A DNA stretch of 25,597 nucleotides from Lonsdalea britannica (lineage in GTDB: Bacteria > Pseudomonadota > Gammaproteobacteria > Enterobacterales > Enterobacteriaceae). The first letter of the stretch is position 1. Each line of letters starts with the position of its first letter. Of this stretch, positions 6,879 through 14,900 are shown one piece after another. Location: positions 1 to 25,597 of the forward strand of contig NZ_CAMKXG010000013.1 of the NCBI RefSeq assembly GCF_946477055.1, written 5' to 3'. The notes beneath the pieces are model-generated. The model was not told where the DNA came from and ran no database searches. It saw nothing but the letters and a program-made list of their open reading frames with translations. Both the position numbers and the translations under genes were made by a program.

Positions 6879-7904
6879 GTGGGTCCATTAATGCTAGATG
6901 TGGCCAGCTACGAGCTGGATGCCGAAGACCGCGAAGTGCTGGCTCATCCGCTGGTCGGCGGTGTAATTCTGTTTAGCCGTAATTTTCACGATGCGGATCA
7001 GCTCAGCGAGCTGGTGCGTCAAATTCGTCAGGCGGCGCAACAGCCGTTGGCGATCGCCGTCGATCAGGAAGGCGGCCGCGTTCAGCGTTTCCGCGAGGGT
7101 TTTACTCCGTTACCGGCAGCCCAGTCTTTCGCGGCATTAAATGATTTAGCGGAGGCGGAAGCGCTGGCGGAAGAGGGCGGTTGGCTGATGGCCGCGGAAA
7201 TGATTGCGATGGATATCGATATCAGCTTTGCACCCGTGCTGGATGTCGGCCATCAGAGCGCCGCTATCGGCGAGCGCGCGTTTCATGATGACCCCAACAC
7301 CGTATTGGCGGTGGCGGATCGATTCATCACCGGCATGCACTCGGCAGGAATGAAAGCGACGGGCAAACATTTTCCCGGTCATGGCGCGGTGAGCGCAGAC
7401 TCTCACAAAGAAACTCCGCGAGATCCGCGTCCGCTAGCCCAGATCCGGGAGCGGGACATGTCGGTATTCCGTGAATTGATCAAGCGCGGACAGCTGGACG
7501 CCATTATGCCTGCGCATGTGATTTACACCGAAGGCGACCCGCTTCCCGCCAGCGGTTCTCCCTATTGGCTGAAACGCATTTTGCGTCAGGAGCTGAAATT
7601 TGACGGCATCATCTTTTCCGATGATTTGTCGATGGAAGGCGCTGCGGTCATGGGCAGCTATCCCGAGCGGGCCGAGGCCTCTTTGTCAGCCGGTTGCGAC
7701 ATGATTCTGGTGTGCAATCACCGGGAAGGGGCCGTCAGCGTGCTGGATCATCTCTCTCATCGTGAAGTGTCTGGCCTTGAACGGTTGAGGCACCGTGGTC
7801 ATTTCACGCGTCGTGAACTGTTGGATTCCCCGCGTTGGAAACGCGTGAGTCAGCAGTTGACCACGCTCAATGAGCGTTGGCAGGCGCTTAAAGCGATGAA
7901 GTAG
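6879..7904 (+). CDS. nagZ: beta-N-acetylhexosaminidase
   Basis: NagZ removes GlcNAc from anhydro-muropeptides in the cytoplasm, a step of cell-wall recycling that also influences AmpC induction where ampC/ampR exist. It is a family 3 glycoside hydrolase. GTG 6879 was chosen as start because it gives the conserved opening [12 protein letters not shown] and exactly the 341 residues of E. coli; AAGAGG lies 5 bases upstream. An ATG at 6840 would add 13 unrelated residues. Motifs include [23 protein letters not shown] (acid/base His in the GH3 NagZ loop), DSHKETP, MPAHVIY and the nucleophile in FSDDLSMEG near residue 248. It is joined to thiK with a 39-base gap. ycfP, the usual next gene, is missing. 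Confidence 0.95.
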   Translation: MGPLMLDVASYELDAEDREVLAHPLVGGVILFSRNFHDADQLSELVRQIRQAAQQPLAIAVDQEGGRVQRFREGFTPLPAAQSFAALNDLAEAEALAEEGGWLMAAEMIAMDIDISFAPVLDVGHQSAAIGERAFHDDPNTVLAVADRFITGMHSAGMKATGKHFPGHGAVSADSHKETPRDPRPLAQIRERDMSVFRELIKRGQLDAIMPAHVIYTEGDPLPASGSPYWLKRILRQELKFDGIIFSDDLSMEGAAVMGSYPERAEASLSAGCDMILVCNHREGAVSVLDHLSHREVSGLERLRHRGHFTRRELLDSPRWKRVSQQLTTLNERWQALKAMK

Positions 7905-7931
7905 GCAGCGTTTACTAATCCCTTCGCACCG

Positions 7932-7976
7932 ATCGAGGCGTTCTATTACGTTAGGACGTCTCGATGATTTCTTCTC
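7932..7976 (+). terminator. possible terminator after nagZ
   Basis: Arms 7932-7941 and 7956-7965 form a 10-base stem with one G-U pair and a 14-base loop, followed by a T-rich but interrupted tract (GATTTCTTCTCTTTC). The large loop makes it a moderate candidate. Confidence 0.45.
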
Positions 7977-8029
7977 TTTCTCACCCTGTTTGATACGCGC
8001 TAAAACACGCTCAGGTTGTCAGTGTTAAA

Positions 8030-8043
8030 CGAATCGTTTCAGT
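8030..8043 (-). promoter_or_regulatory. possible Cra (FruR) site upstream of ndh
   Basis: On the minus strand the bases read ACTGAAACGATTCG, which fits the Cra pattern (RSTGAAWCSNTHHW) at 13 of 14 positions. It overlaps a 13-base palindrome at 8027-8039. Control of ndh by Cra is not something I know to be established, so this is a candidate only. Confidence 0.3.
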
Positions 8044-8106
8044 TTTTTAACCCTCTGTATCTCAATAACTTTTTATCAAGCATTGTTTAAGAAATATCAA
8101 AAAGAA

Positions 8107-8120
8107 TTGATATATATCAA
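8107..8120. promoter_or_regulatory. FNR site upstream of ndh
   Basis: TTGAT-ATAT-ATCAA is a perfect FNR consensus, embedded in an 18-base palindrome at 8105-8122. FNR represses ndh anaerobically in E. coli. The centre is about 49 bases upstream of the inferred start, near the -50.5 known there. Confidence 0.85.
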
Positions 8121-8137
8121 TTTTGGTATGACCATAT
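8121..8137. promoter_or_regulatory. PdhR site at the ndh promoter
   Basis: TTTTGGTATGACCATAT contains TGGT-ATG-ACCA and fits the PdhR pattern AATTGGTNNNACCAATT. PdhR, the pyruvate sensor, represses ndh in E. coli. The site abuts the FNR palindrome and overlaps the inferred -35 box. Confidence 0.7.
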
Positions 8138-8155
8138 GACCCGCCATGATATCCT
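8128..8155 (+). promoter_or_regulatory. inferred ndh promoter
   Basis: ATGACC at 8128-8133 and TATCCT at 8150-8155 are 16 bases apart, each matching consensus at 4 of 6 positions. Placement fits repression by FNR upstream and PdhR over the -35. Confidence 0.4.
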
Positions 8156-8256
8156 GCCCGTAGATACCGACTAACTTTATAGAACCACATGTTATATAAG
8201 GATATTGTGACTTTCCTTTGTTAACCGTGGGCTTACCTATTTCTCAGGGGGTCATT

Positions 8257-9564
8257 TTGACATCTTTGCCAATCAAAAAAATTGTGATTGTCGGCGGTGG
8301 CGCTGGCGGACTAGAGCTCGCGACAAGCCTCGGGCATAAACTGGGCCGTAAAAACAAAGCCGAAATAACACTTGTCGATCGTAATTCGAGCCATTTGTGG
8401 AAACCGTTGCTACACGAAGTGGCAACCGGCTCGCTGGACGACGATATGGATTCGTTGAGCTATCTGGCGCACGCCAGCAATCATCATTACCAGTTCCAGA
8501 TGGGGACGTTGACGGGCATCAACCGCGAGCAAAAAGAGATTGAGCTGGCCGAAATTCGTAACGATGCCGGCGAGCAGCTGGTTGCCGCACGCACGCTGCC
8601 GTACGATATTCTGGTCGTGGCGTTGGGTAGCACCTCCAATGACTTCGGTACGCCCGGCGTGAAAGAGCACTGCATCTTCCTCGACAACCCCAAACAGGCG
8701 CGTCGATTCCATAACGAAATGCTGGACCTGTTCCTCAAGTTCAACGCTGATCCGAGCCGCAAAGAGCGCGTCAATATCGCTATCGTCGGCGGCGGCGCGA
8801 CGGGCGTTGAGCTGTCTGCCGAGTTGTATAACGCGGTCAAACAGTTGAACAGCTACGGCTTCAACGCGCTGGATAATCAGACGCTAAATGTGACGCTGGT
8901 CGAAGCGGGTGAACGTATTCTGCCTGCGCTTCCGCCGCGTATCTCTTCGGCTGTTCATCAGGAACTGACCAACATTGGTGTCCGGGTACTGACGAAAACG
9001 ATGGTGACCAGCGCAGAGCCTCATGGTTTGAATACCAAAGACGGCGAGTTTATCGATGCCGATCTGATGGTGTGGGCTGCGGGTATCAAGGCGCCGGATG
9101 CGATGAAAGAGATTGCCGGTCTGGAAACCAACCGCATTAACCAGCTGGTAGTGGAGCCGACGCTGCAAACGACGCGTGATGCAAGTATCTTCGCGCTAGG
9201 CGACTGTGCTTCTTGCCCGCAGGAAGGCGGCGGTTTCGTGCCTCCTCGCGCACAGGCCGCGCATCAGATGGCTTCGCTCTGCTTTGATAACATCATGGCG
9301 CTGATCAACGAAAAGCCGCTGAAATCTTATGTCTACAAAGATCACGGTTCGCTGGTCTCGCTGTCCAACTACAGCACCGTCGGCAACCTGATGGGCAACC
9401 TGATGCGTGGCTCCGTCATGGTCGAAGGGCGGATCGCGCGTTTCGTTTACATCTCGCTGTATCGTATGCATCAGATTGCGCTGCACGGCTATGTCAGAAC
9501 CGGCCTGATGATGCTGGTGGGCCGCATCAACCGGGTTATCCGACCCAAGCTGAAACTGCACTGA
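8257..9564 (+). CDS. ndh: type II NADH:quinone oxidoreductase (NDH-2)
   Basis: Ndh passes electrons from NADH to ubiquinone at the cytoplasmic face of the inner membrane without pumping protons. The start is taken at TTG 8257, with CAGGGGG ending 5 bases upstream. It gives [15 protein letters not shown], matching the E. coli [14 protein letters not shown] start, and 435 residues against 434. The in-frame TTG at 8218 would add 13 residues of no similarity. Two dinucleotide folds are clear: [11 protein letters not shown] near residue 10 for FAD and [17 protein letters not shown] near 170 for NADH. GDCASCP closes the FAD domain, and the C-terminal tail (about residues 390-435) is the basic, amphipathic membrane anchor. 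Regulation by FNR and PdhR is indicated. Confidence 0.95.
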   Translation: MTSLPIKKIVIVGGGAGGLELATSLGHKLGRKNKAEITLVDRNSSHLWKPLLHEVATGSLDDDMDSLSYLAHASNHHYQFQMGTLTGINREQKEIELAEIRNDAGEQLVAARTLPYDILVVALGSTSNDFGTPGVKEHCIFLDNPKQARRFHNEMLDLFLKFNADPSRKERVNIAIVGGGATGVELSAELYNAVKQLNSYGFNALDNQTLNVTLVEAGERILPALPPRISSAVHQELTNIGVRVLTKTMVTSAEPHGLNTKDGEFIDADLMVWAAGIKAPDAMKEIAGLETNRINQLVVEPTLQTTRDASIFALGDCASCPQEGGGFVPPRAQAAHQMASLCFDNIMALINEKPLKSYVYKDHGSLVSLSNYSTVGNLMGNLMRGSVMVEGRIARFVYISLYRMHQIALHGYVRTGLMMLVGRINRVIRPKLKLH

Positions 9565-9898
9565 TTGTCTGAACCAGGCCGTCTGTCCCCGTGACAGGCG
9601 GCATTAATTAGTTGTTTTGTAAATAGTTATGCTTACCCTTCTTTGCTGAAATTGCTAAGAAAAATCCCAAATCGCAATGTTTGCGGATGCCGATCGGCGT
9701 TTGGTTCATTAATCCTATTGTCCCTCAAAATCACTTTGTGCAGACTTCCCCCTGTTTACGAACGGCGTTGCGCGCACGTCGCATCACCCGAAAGTTGGCG
9801 CTTTCGGCATAATCATCACCGCTCTGCACAGGTCTGTTACGACAGGATGGCGTTGGGCGAGATGGAGAATGCGTGAATATTTATTCAGGAGGTTTCCT
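9565..9898 (+). other. ndh-ycfJ intergenic region
   Basis: This 334-base gap contains a terminator-like hairpin after ndh, a perfect CGCAA-TGT-TTGCG repeat at 9673-9685, a ten-base palindrome GCCGATCGGC at 9689-9698 and a perfect 7-base stem-loop at 9788-9807 (CCGAAAG/CTTTCGG). Short open frames here lack ribosome sites or recognisable content. No promoter for ycfJ could be fixed. Confidence 0.6.
9579..9620 (+). terminator. probable terminator after ndh
   Basis: CCGTCTGTC at 9579-9587 pairs with GACAGGCGG at 9593-9601 (one G-U pair, 5-base loop), followed by an A/T-rich tract ending TTGTTTTG. It lies 15 bases after the ndh stop. Confidence 0.55.
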
Positions 9899-10438
9899 GT
9901 GAACAAGTCAATGTTAGCAGGCGTGGGGATCGGCGTAGCCGCCGCACTGGGTGTGGCCGCAGTCGCCAGTATGGATGTCTTCTCGCCTAAGCCGCAGTAT
10001 GCCCAGGTGTTAGCGGCAACACCGATTAAAGAAACCGTTAAAACACCGCGGCAGGAGTGCCGCAATGTCACGGTGGCCCACAGACAGCCTGTGCAAGATG
10101 AAAACCGTATCACCGGGTCGGTGCTCGGTGCGGTTGCCGGTGGCGTTCTAGGCCATCAGTTCGGCGGCGGGCGCGGTCGAGACGTTGCGACGGTCGCGGG
10201 GGCTTTAGCGGGCGGATATGCGGGTAATCAGGTACAGGGCAAGATGCAGGAGCGGGATACCTATTCTTCTACTCAGCAGCGCTGTCAGACGGTGTATGAC
10301 AAGTCGCAAAAAGTGCTGGGCTACGATGTGACCTATAAGATCGGGGAGCAGGAAGGAAAAGTGCGTATGGAACGCGATCCCGGTACCAAAATCCCGCTAG
10401 ACCGAAATGGTCAGCTGGTGTTGAGCGAACAGATTTAA
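9899..10438 (+). CDS. ycfJ: glycine-zipper envelope protein YcfJ
   Basis: YcfJ is a conserved enterobacterial protein with a glycine-zipper 2TM domain and no defined biochemical function. The GTG at 9899 has a perfect AGGAGG 6 bases upstream and gives MNKSMLAGVGIGVAAALGVAAVAS, a hydrophobic anchor, with exactly the 179 residues of E. coli. The middle, residues about 75-110, is the Gly-rich zipper (GSVLGAVAGGVLGHQFGGG and ALAGGYAGNQVQG). A conserved C-terminal part follows (CQTVYDKS, LGYDVTYKIG, RDPGTKIPLD). ATG 9869 in frame would precede the SD and was rejected. It is convergent with the following gene. Confidence 0.93.
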   Translation: MNKSMLAGVGIGVAAALGVAAVASMDVFSPKPQYAQVLAATPIKETVKTPRQECRNVTVAHRQPVQDENRITGSVLGAVAGGVLGHQFGGGRGRDVATVAGALAGGYAGNQVQGKMQERDTYSSTQQRCQTVYDKSQKVLGYDVTYKIGEQEGKVRMERDPGTKIPLDRNGQLVLSEQI

Positions 10439-10466
10439 GACGTTCCTCAAACCTTCGCTCTATCGT

Positions 10467-10502
10467 ACAGGTTCCGTCCGTGGTCTTTCGGGCGGAACCT
10501 GT
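10467..10502. terminator. 14-bp hairpin between ycfJ and the convergent gltI-like gene
   Basis: Arms 10467-10480 and 10489-10502 pair over 14 positions with one G-U pair and an 8-base loop. It lies 29 bases after ycfJ, and ends 57 bases from the gltI-like stop. Neither side has a real T-run, so it may be a weak terminator or a 3'-end stabiliser for both transcripts. Confidence 0.5.
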
Positions 10503-10559
10503 CGCGTTCAACCGGTTCGATTTCCCTCGCGAGACGCTTGTGTCGGCGAGGGGCACTCA

Positions 10560-11462
10560 CTACAGAATGCGGTCGTTTGGCGCCTTGAACAGGGCTTTCA
10601 TATCCTCGGACATCTCAAAGTTCATGTTGATGTTTTTCGGGGGAATAGGCTGCGTGAACCAGCGCTGATACCACTTCTCTGCTTCACCCTGGGTCTGTGC
10701 CTGAGCGATCGTCGTATCCATCAGTTTTTTGAATGCAGGATCGTCTTTGCGCAGCATACAACCGTAGGCTTCATGAGACTGTGCGGTGCCGACGATAGCC
10801 CACTGATTCGGTTTCTTCGCCTTGGCGCGTTCTCCGGCTAGCAGAGGATCGTCCATATAGAAAGCCACCGCGCGTCCGCTTTCCAGCGTTCTGAACGCAT
10901 CGCTGTGGTCTTTGGCTGAAATGATGCGCATCTTCATGCTGTTCTTGTCATTCAGCTGGTTGAGCAGGATCTCGTTGGTCGTCCCCGCCGTTGTCACGAC
11001 CGGTTTACCGGCAAGATCGCTAAAGTCACTAATGCCGCTATCTTTTCTGACCAACAGTTTTCCGCCCACGATAAAGATGGAGTTGGAGAACGCGGCCTGC
11101 TGCTGACGTTCCGCGTTGTTGGTGGTCGAACCGCACTCGAAATCTATCGTACCGTTTTGCAGTAAGGGAATACGGGTCGATGAGGTAATCGGCACCATTT
11201 TCACCGTCAGGTTAGGCAGGCCCAGCTGTTTTTTCACCGCATCGACAATCGCATTCGAATACTCCTGCGAATAGCCGACGACTTTCTGATCGTTGTCCAG
11301 ATAGGAAAAGGGGACGGAGGACTCGCGATGCCCGACCACAATCAGCCCGCGTTCTTTGATTTTTTGCAGTGTATCGTTGGTCGAAGCGTTAGTGTCTGCG
11401 GCATAGGCTGCATGGCAAGCGATCCCGACCAGAATAGCCGAGATCAATGTCGTTCTTTTCAT
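10560..11462 (-). CDS. glutamate/aspartate ABC transporter periplasmic binding protein, GltI-like (orphan)
   Basis: A periplasmic type II solute-binding protein that would deliver glutamate or aspartate to an ABC permease. A signal peptide ends at about residue 21 (AYA before Ala-Asp). The mature protein tracks E. coli GltI (DEBP) throughout: VVGHRESSVPFSY, KVVGYSQEYSNAIV, PITSSTRIPLLQNGTIDFECGSTTNN, AKDHSDAFRTLESGRAVAF and IPPKNINMNFE. Residues known to hold the ligand in DEBP (Arg of GHRE, Ser and Arg of SSTR, Ser of GSTT, His of KDHSD) are kept, so acidic amino-acid binding is likely. Two Cys (ECGS, YGCML) could form the disulfide. The 300 residues compare with 302. No gltJKL genes adjoin it, so it must share a permease or act alone. 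The start has GGAG upstream. Confidence 0.88.
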   Translation of the reverse strand: MKRTTLISAILVGIACHAAYAADTNASTNDTLQKIKERGLIVVGHRESSVPFSYLDNDQKVVGYSQEYSNAIVDAVKKQLGLPNLTVKMVPITSSTRIPLLQNGTIDFECGSTTNNAERQQQAAFSNSIFIVGGKLLVRKDSGISDFSDLAGKPVVTTAGTTNEILLNQLNDKNSMKMRIISAKDHSDAFRTLESGRAVAFYMDDPLLAGERAKAKKPNQWAIVGTAQSHEAYGCMLRKDDPAFKKLMDTTIAQAQTQGEAEKWYQRWFTQPIPPKNINMNFEMSEDMKALFKAPNDRIL

Positions 11463-11572
11463 GATGTACTCCGTTGTTTATGTATTGACCGCTTAAGCGT
11501 AGAACGTTTCTCGAAATCTACGCTGCTACGGGCCCGCTCGGCCGGTGCGTGGAACATTGCCATCCGGCGGGC

Positions 11573-11605
11573 TGCATCATTAGGCAAAATTGATGCCATG
11601 ATGCA
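11573..11605. repeat. bulged inverted repeat upstream of the gltI-like gene
   Basis: TGCATCAT at 11573-11580 and ATGATGCA at 11598-11605 are perfect complements. Inside them GGCA at 11583-11586 pairs with TGCC at 11594-11597, leaving a two-base bulge and a seven-base loop. It lies about 110-145 bases before the gltI-like start. It could be an operator dyad or an RNA element. Confidence 0.6.
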
Positions 11606-11845
11606 ATGACTTCAGCCCTGACAGGCGGATAACCCTCACGAGATAAGGCCTCTGAGGGAGAAAAGAATTTAACGTCACGAACATCGTTTGTCGGACACTA
11701 TGGCTGTGCATCTTTTCAGTGCATTCGCCGGACGGTGTGTAGGCTGAAAGCGATGCCAAAGGGCGTCCTACGAGGGACCGCTCCCGGGGATGTTCTCAAC
11801 CGCGTTTGAGAGAGGCATCAGGCTCGCGGGTTGAGTCGGGACCTT

Positions 11846-11878
11846 AAATAAAAAGACCCCGGATTAAACCGGGGTCTT
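11846..11878 (-). terminator. rho-independent terminator of mfd
   Basis: Arms 11853-11862 and 11869-11878 form a perfect 10-base stem (AAGACCCCGG/CCGGGGTCTT) with a six-base loop. On the minus strand a T-run follows, which fits mfd transcription. Confidence 0.9.
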
Positions 11879-11930
11879 GGGATGTTTGCCCTATAGCAGA
11901 CGCGCCGCCTGCTAAACACGGTGATGTGCC

Positions 11931-14900
11931 TCAGGCGGGGCAGGTATGCTGCGCCATCGAAGTTAACAGCTCGCGGATGAACGTTAATCGCTCCGGGCGA
12001 TCGCTCAGATCGGTAATGAATTTGAGGCGGGTCGGACCATCCAACCGGTAGACGCCGGGTTCTCGCTGTAGCAGGCCAATTAAATGGCTCGGCTCGACGC
12101 GGTTATTCTGGCTGAACTCAATAAAACCACCTTTGTCGTGTCCTTCGATCCGCTTGATGCCCAGCGACTGCGCCTGCTGACGTAATGCGGCAATCTGCAG
12201 CAGGTTACGCGCGGCGTCCGGCAGCGGGCCGAATCGGTCGATCAGCTCGGCTCGGAGATCGGTTAACTCACCGTCGCCGTGGGCGCTGGCGATCCGCTTA
12301 TAGAACGACAGGCGGGTATTCACGTCGGGGATAAAATCTTCCGGCAGCAGGGAAGGCAGGCGCAGTTCGACATCGGTCTGATTGCTGATCAGATCCTCCA
12401 GCGAAGGTTCCCGACCTTCCTTGAGGGAGTCGACCGCGCTCTCCAGCAGCTCCATATACAGCGAAAAGCCGACGCTTTCCATCTGCCCGCTTTGCCCTTC
12501 GCCCAACAGTTCGCCCGCGCCGCGGATCTCCAAATCGTGGGTCGCGAGCGCGAAACCCGCGCCCAGATCTTCCAGCGAAGCGATGGCTTCCAGACGTTTG
12601 TGCGCGTCCGTGCTCATGGCTTTTGGGTTCGGGGTCAACAGATAGGCGTAGGCCTGATGGTGAGAGCGTCCGACGCGGCCGCGCAGCTGGTGAAGCTGAG
12701 CCAGCCCGAAATGATCGGCGCGTTCGATAATGATGGTATTGGCGCTGGGAATATCGATACCGGTTTCGATAATCGTCGTACACACCAGCACATTGAAACG
12801 CTGGTGATGGAAGTCGTTCATCACTCGTTCGAGATCGCGCTCGCGCATCTGGCCGTGGCCGATGGTGATTCGCGCCTCTGGCACCAGTTCGTTCAGTCGC
12901 TGCGCCGCTTTTTCGATGTTTTCGACGTCGTTGTACAGGTAGTACACCTGACCACCACGCAATATTTCACGCAGAATCGCCTCGCGCACCACCAGACTGT
13001 CATACTCGCGCACGAATGTTTTGACGGCCAGCCGACGTGCCGGCGGGGTCGCGATGATCGACAAATCGCGCATACCGCTCATCGCCATATTCAGCGTGCG
13101 CGGAATAGGCGTAGCGGTCAGCGTCAGGATATCGACATTGGCGCGCATGGCTTTGATGCGCTCTTTGTGGCGTACGCCAAAGCGGTGCTCTTCATCCACA
13201 ATCAGCAGGCCGAGATCGTGCCAATGAACGTCGCTCTGCAACAGCTTATGGGTGCCGATGAGAATGTCGACTTTACCCTCGCGCGTTTGTTCCAGCACCT
13301 GTGACTGCTCGCTCTGACTGCGGAAACGAGAGATCATCTCGATGCGCACGGGCCAGTTGGCGAAACGGTCGCGGAAATTATCGAAGTGCTGCTGAGCCAA
13401 CAGGGTGGTGGGGACCAGGACGGCAACCTGTTTGTGGTTCTCAACCGCGAGATAGGCGGCGCGCATGGCGACCTCGGTTTTGCCGAAGCCGACGTCGCCG
13501 CACACCAGACGATCCATCGCCAGCGGCTGGCACATGTCGCTCAGCACGGCGTTGATCGCCTGAGCCTGATCCGGTGTGGTTTCGAACGGGAAGCCTTCGC
13601 AGAACAGCTGGTATTGGGCTTTATCGTGTTTGAAGGCGAATCCGCGCTTGGCCTCGCGCTGGGCATACACATCCAGCAGCTCGGCGGCGACATCGCGCAC
13701 TTTCTCGGCGGCTTTTTGACGGGCGCGGACCCAGGCGTCGCCGCCCAGCTTGTGCAGCGGTGCGTTTTCGTCGCTGCCGCCCGCATACCGGCTAATCAGG
13801 TGCAGCGAGGAGACCGGGACGTAGAGTTTATCGTTGCCTGCGTAATGCAGGATCAGGTACTCCGCCGTGATTCCGCCCGCTTCAAGGGTAGTGAGTCCGG
13901 CATAGCGCCCCACGCCGTGCTCAAGGTGTACGACCGGTTGTCCGGTGCGCAGTTCTGCCAGATTACGGATCAGTGTTTCGGTATTAATGGCGCGGCGGTT
14001 GTCCTGACGCGGTCGGCTGACGCGTTCACCCAGCAGATCGCTCTCGCATATTAGCGCCCAGTGTCGCAGGGTATCCACGAATCCATGTTCGCTTGCCCCA
14101 ACCTGAAGATAGCAGCCGGAATCCTGCGCCTGCTCCAGACGGGCAATGGGTTTCGGCGCCAGTTTGATGCGTGACAACAATTCCTGCAGCGTTTCCCGTC
14201 GGCCTTCGCTCTCGACCGAGAAGACAATGCGACCGCTGAACTGCTCCACGAAACGGCGCAGCGAATCTAGCGGGGATTTCTGCTGATGTTCGACGGCCAG
14301 CACCGGCAGCGTCTGGTAGCCCAGATTGACGTTGGCGGCCTTCGACGGCAATGACTCCGTGCGCAGCTGTACGCGCGGCCATTGCTTGATTTCGCTCAGC
14401 AGCGTGTCGACCGGTAGCCACAGGACAGGCGGGGCCAGCAGCGGACGCATCGGATCGACGCTACGGCTGTCATAGCGCTGTTGAATGTCTTGCCAGAAAC
14501 GTTCGGCGCTGTGCTGCAGATCGCCGCTGTTGACCAGCAATGTCCCTTCTGGGAAGTAGCTGAATAGCGAGGGCAGGGGCTGGCTGAAAAACAGCGGTTG
14601 CCAATATTCAATACCGGCGGGCCAGGTGTTTTTGCTGACCTGTTGGTAGACGTGCTCCGGGTCGCGGCGGACCTCGAACTGTTCACGCCACTGGCTACGG
14701 AACAGCTCGATGGCGTCTTTGTCCGTCGGGAACTCGTGAGCGGGCAGCAGGCTGATGTGGTCGACCTCGTTCAGCGTGCGCTGGGTATCGACATCAAACA
14801 GCCGCAGGCTATCGATGTCATTATCGAAGAAGTCGATGCGGAACGGTTCTTCGCTGCCCATCGGAAACAGGTCGAGCAGCGCGCCGCGTGTTGCGAATTC

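Larger units (their letters stand above)
7905..8256 (+). other. nagZ-ndh intergenic region
   Basis: This 352-base gap holds a hairpin after nagZ, a Cra-like site, an FNR site, a PdhR site and the inferred ndh promoter. No coding sequence is convincing; E. coli has ycfP here. Confidence 0.7.
11463..11930 (-). other. gltI-like/mfd intergenic region
   Basis: This 468-base gap lies upstream of the gltI-like gene and downstream of mfd, both on the minus strand. It holds the mfd terminator, a bulged inverted repeat at 11573-11605, a leader hairpin with arms 11496-11502 and 11518-11524, and small hairpins at 11633-11658 and 11794-11811. No convincing gene; a 43-codon minus frame at 11580-11711 has no ribosome site. 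No good sigma-70 promoter was recognised. Confidence 0.6.

Noticed and set aside
9687..9812. 41-codon frame between ndh and ycfJ
   Set aside because: No Shine-Dalgarno; tail is Arg-rich only because of GC-rich palindromes; no similarity recognised.
11580..11711. 43-codon minus-strand frame upstream of the gltI-like gene
   Set aside because: No convincing ribosome site or recognisable content; its stop falls inside the bulged inverted repeat, suggesting a structural rather than coding role.
12279..14054. Long plus-strand frames of 341 and 222 codons antisense to mfd
   Set aside because: Mfd is certain on the other strand; these are shadows arising from its codon bias.
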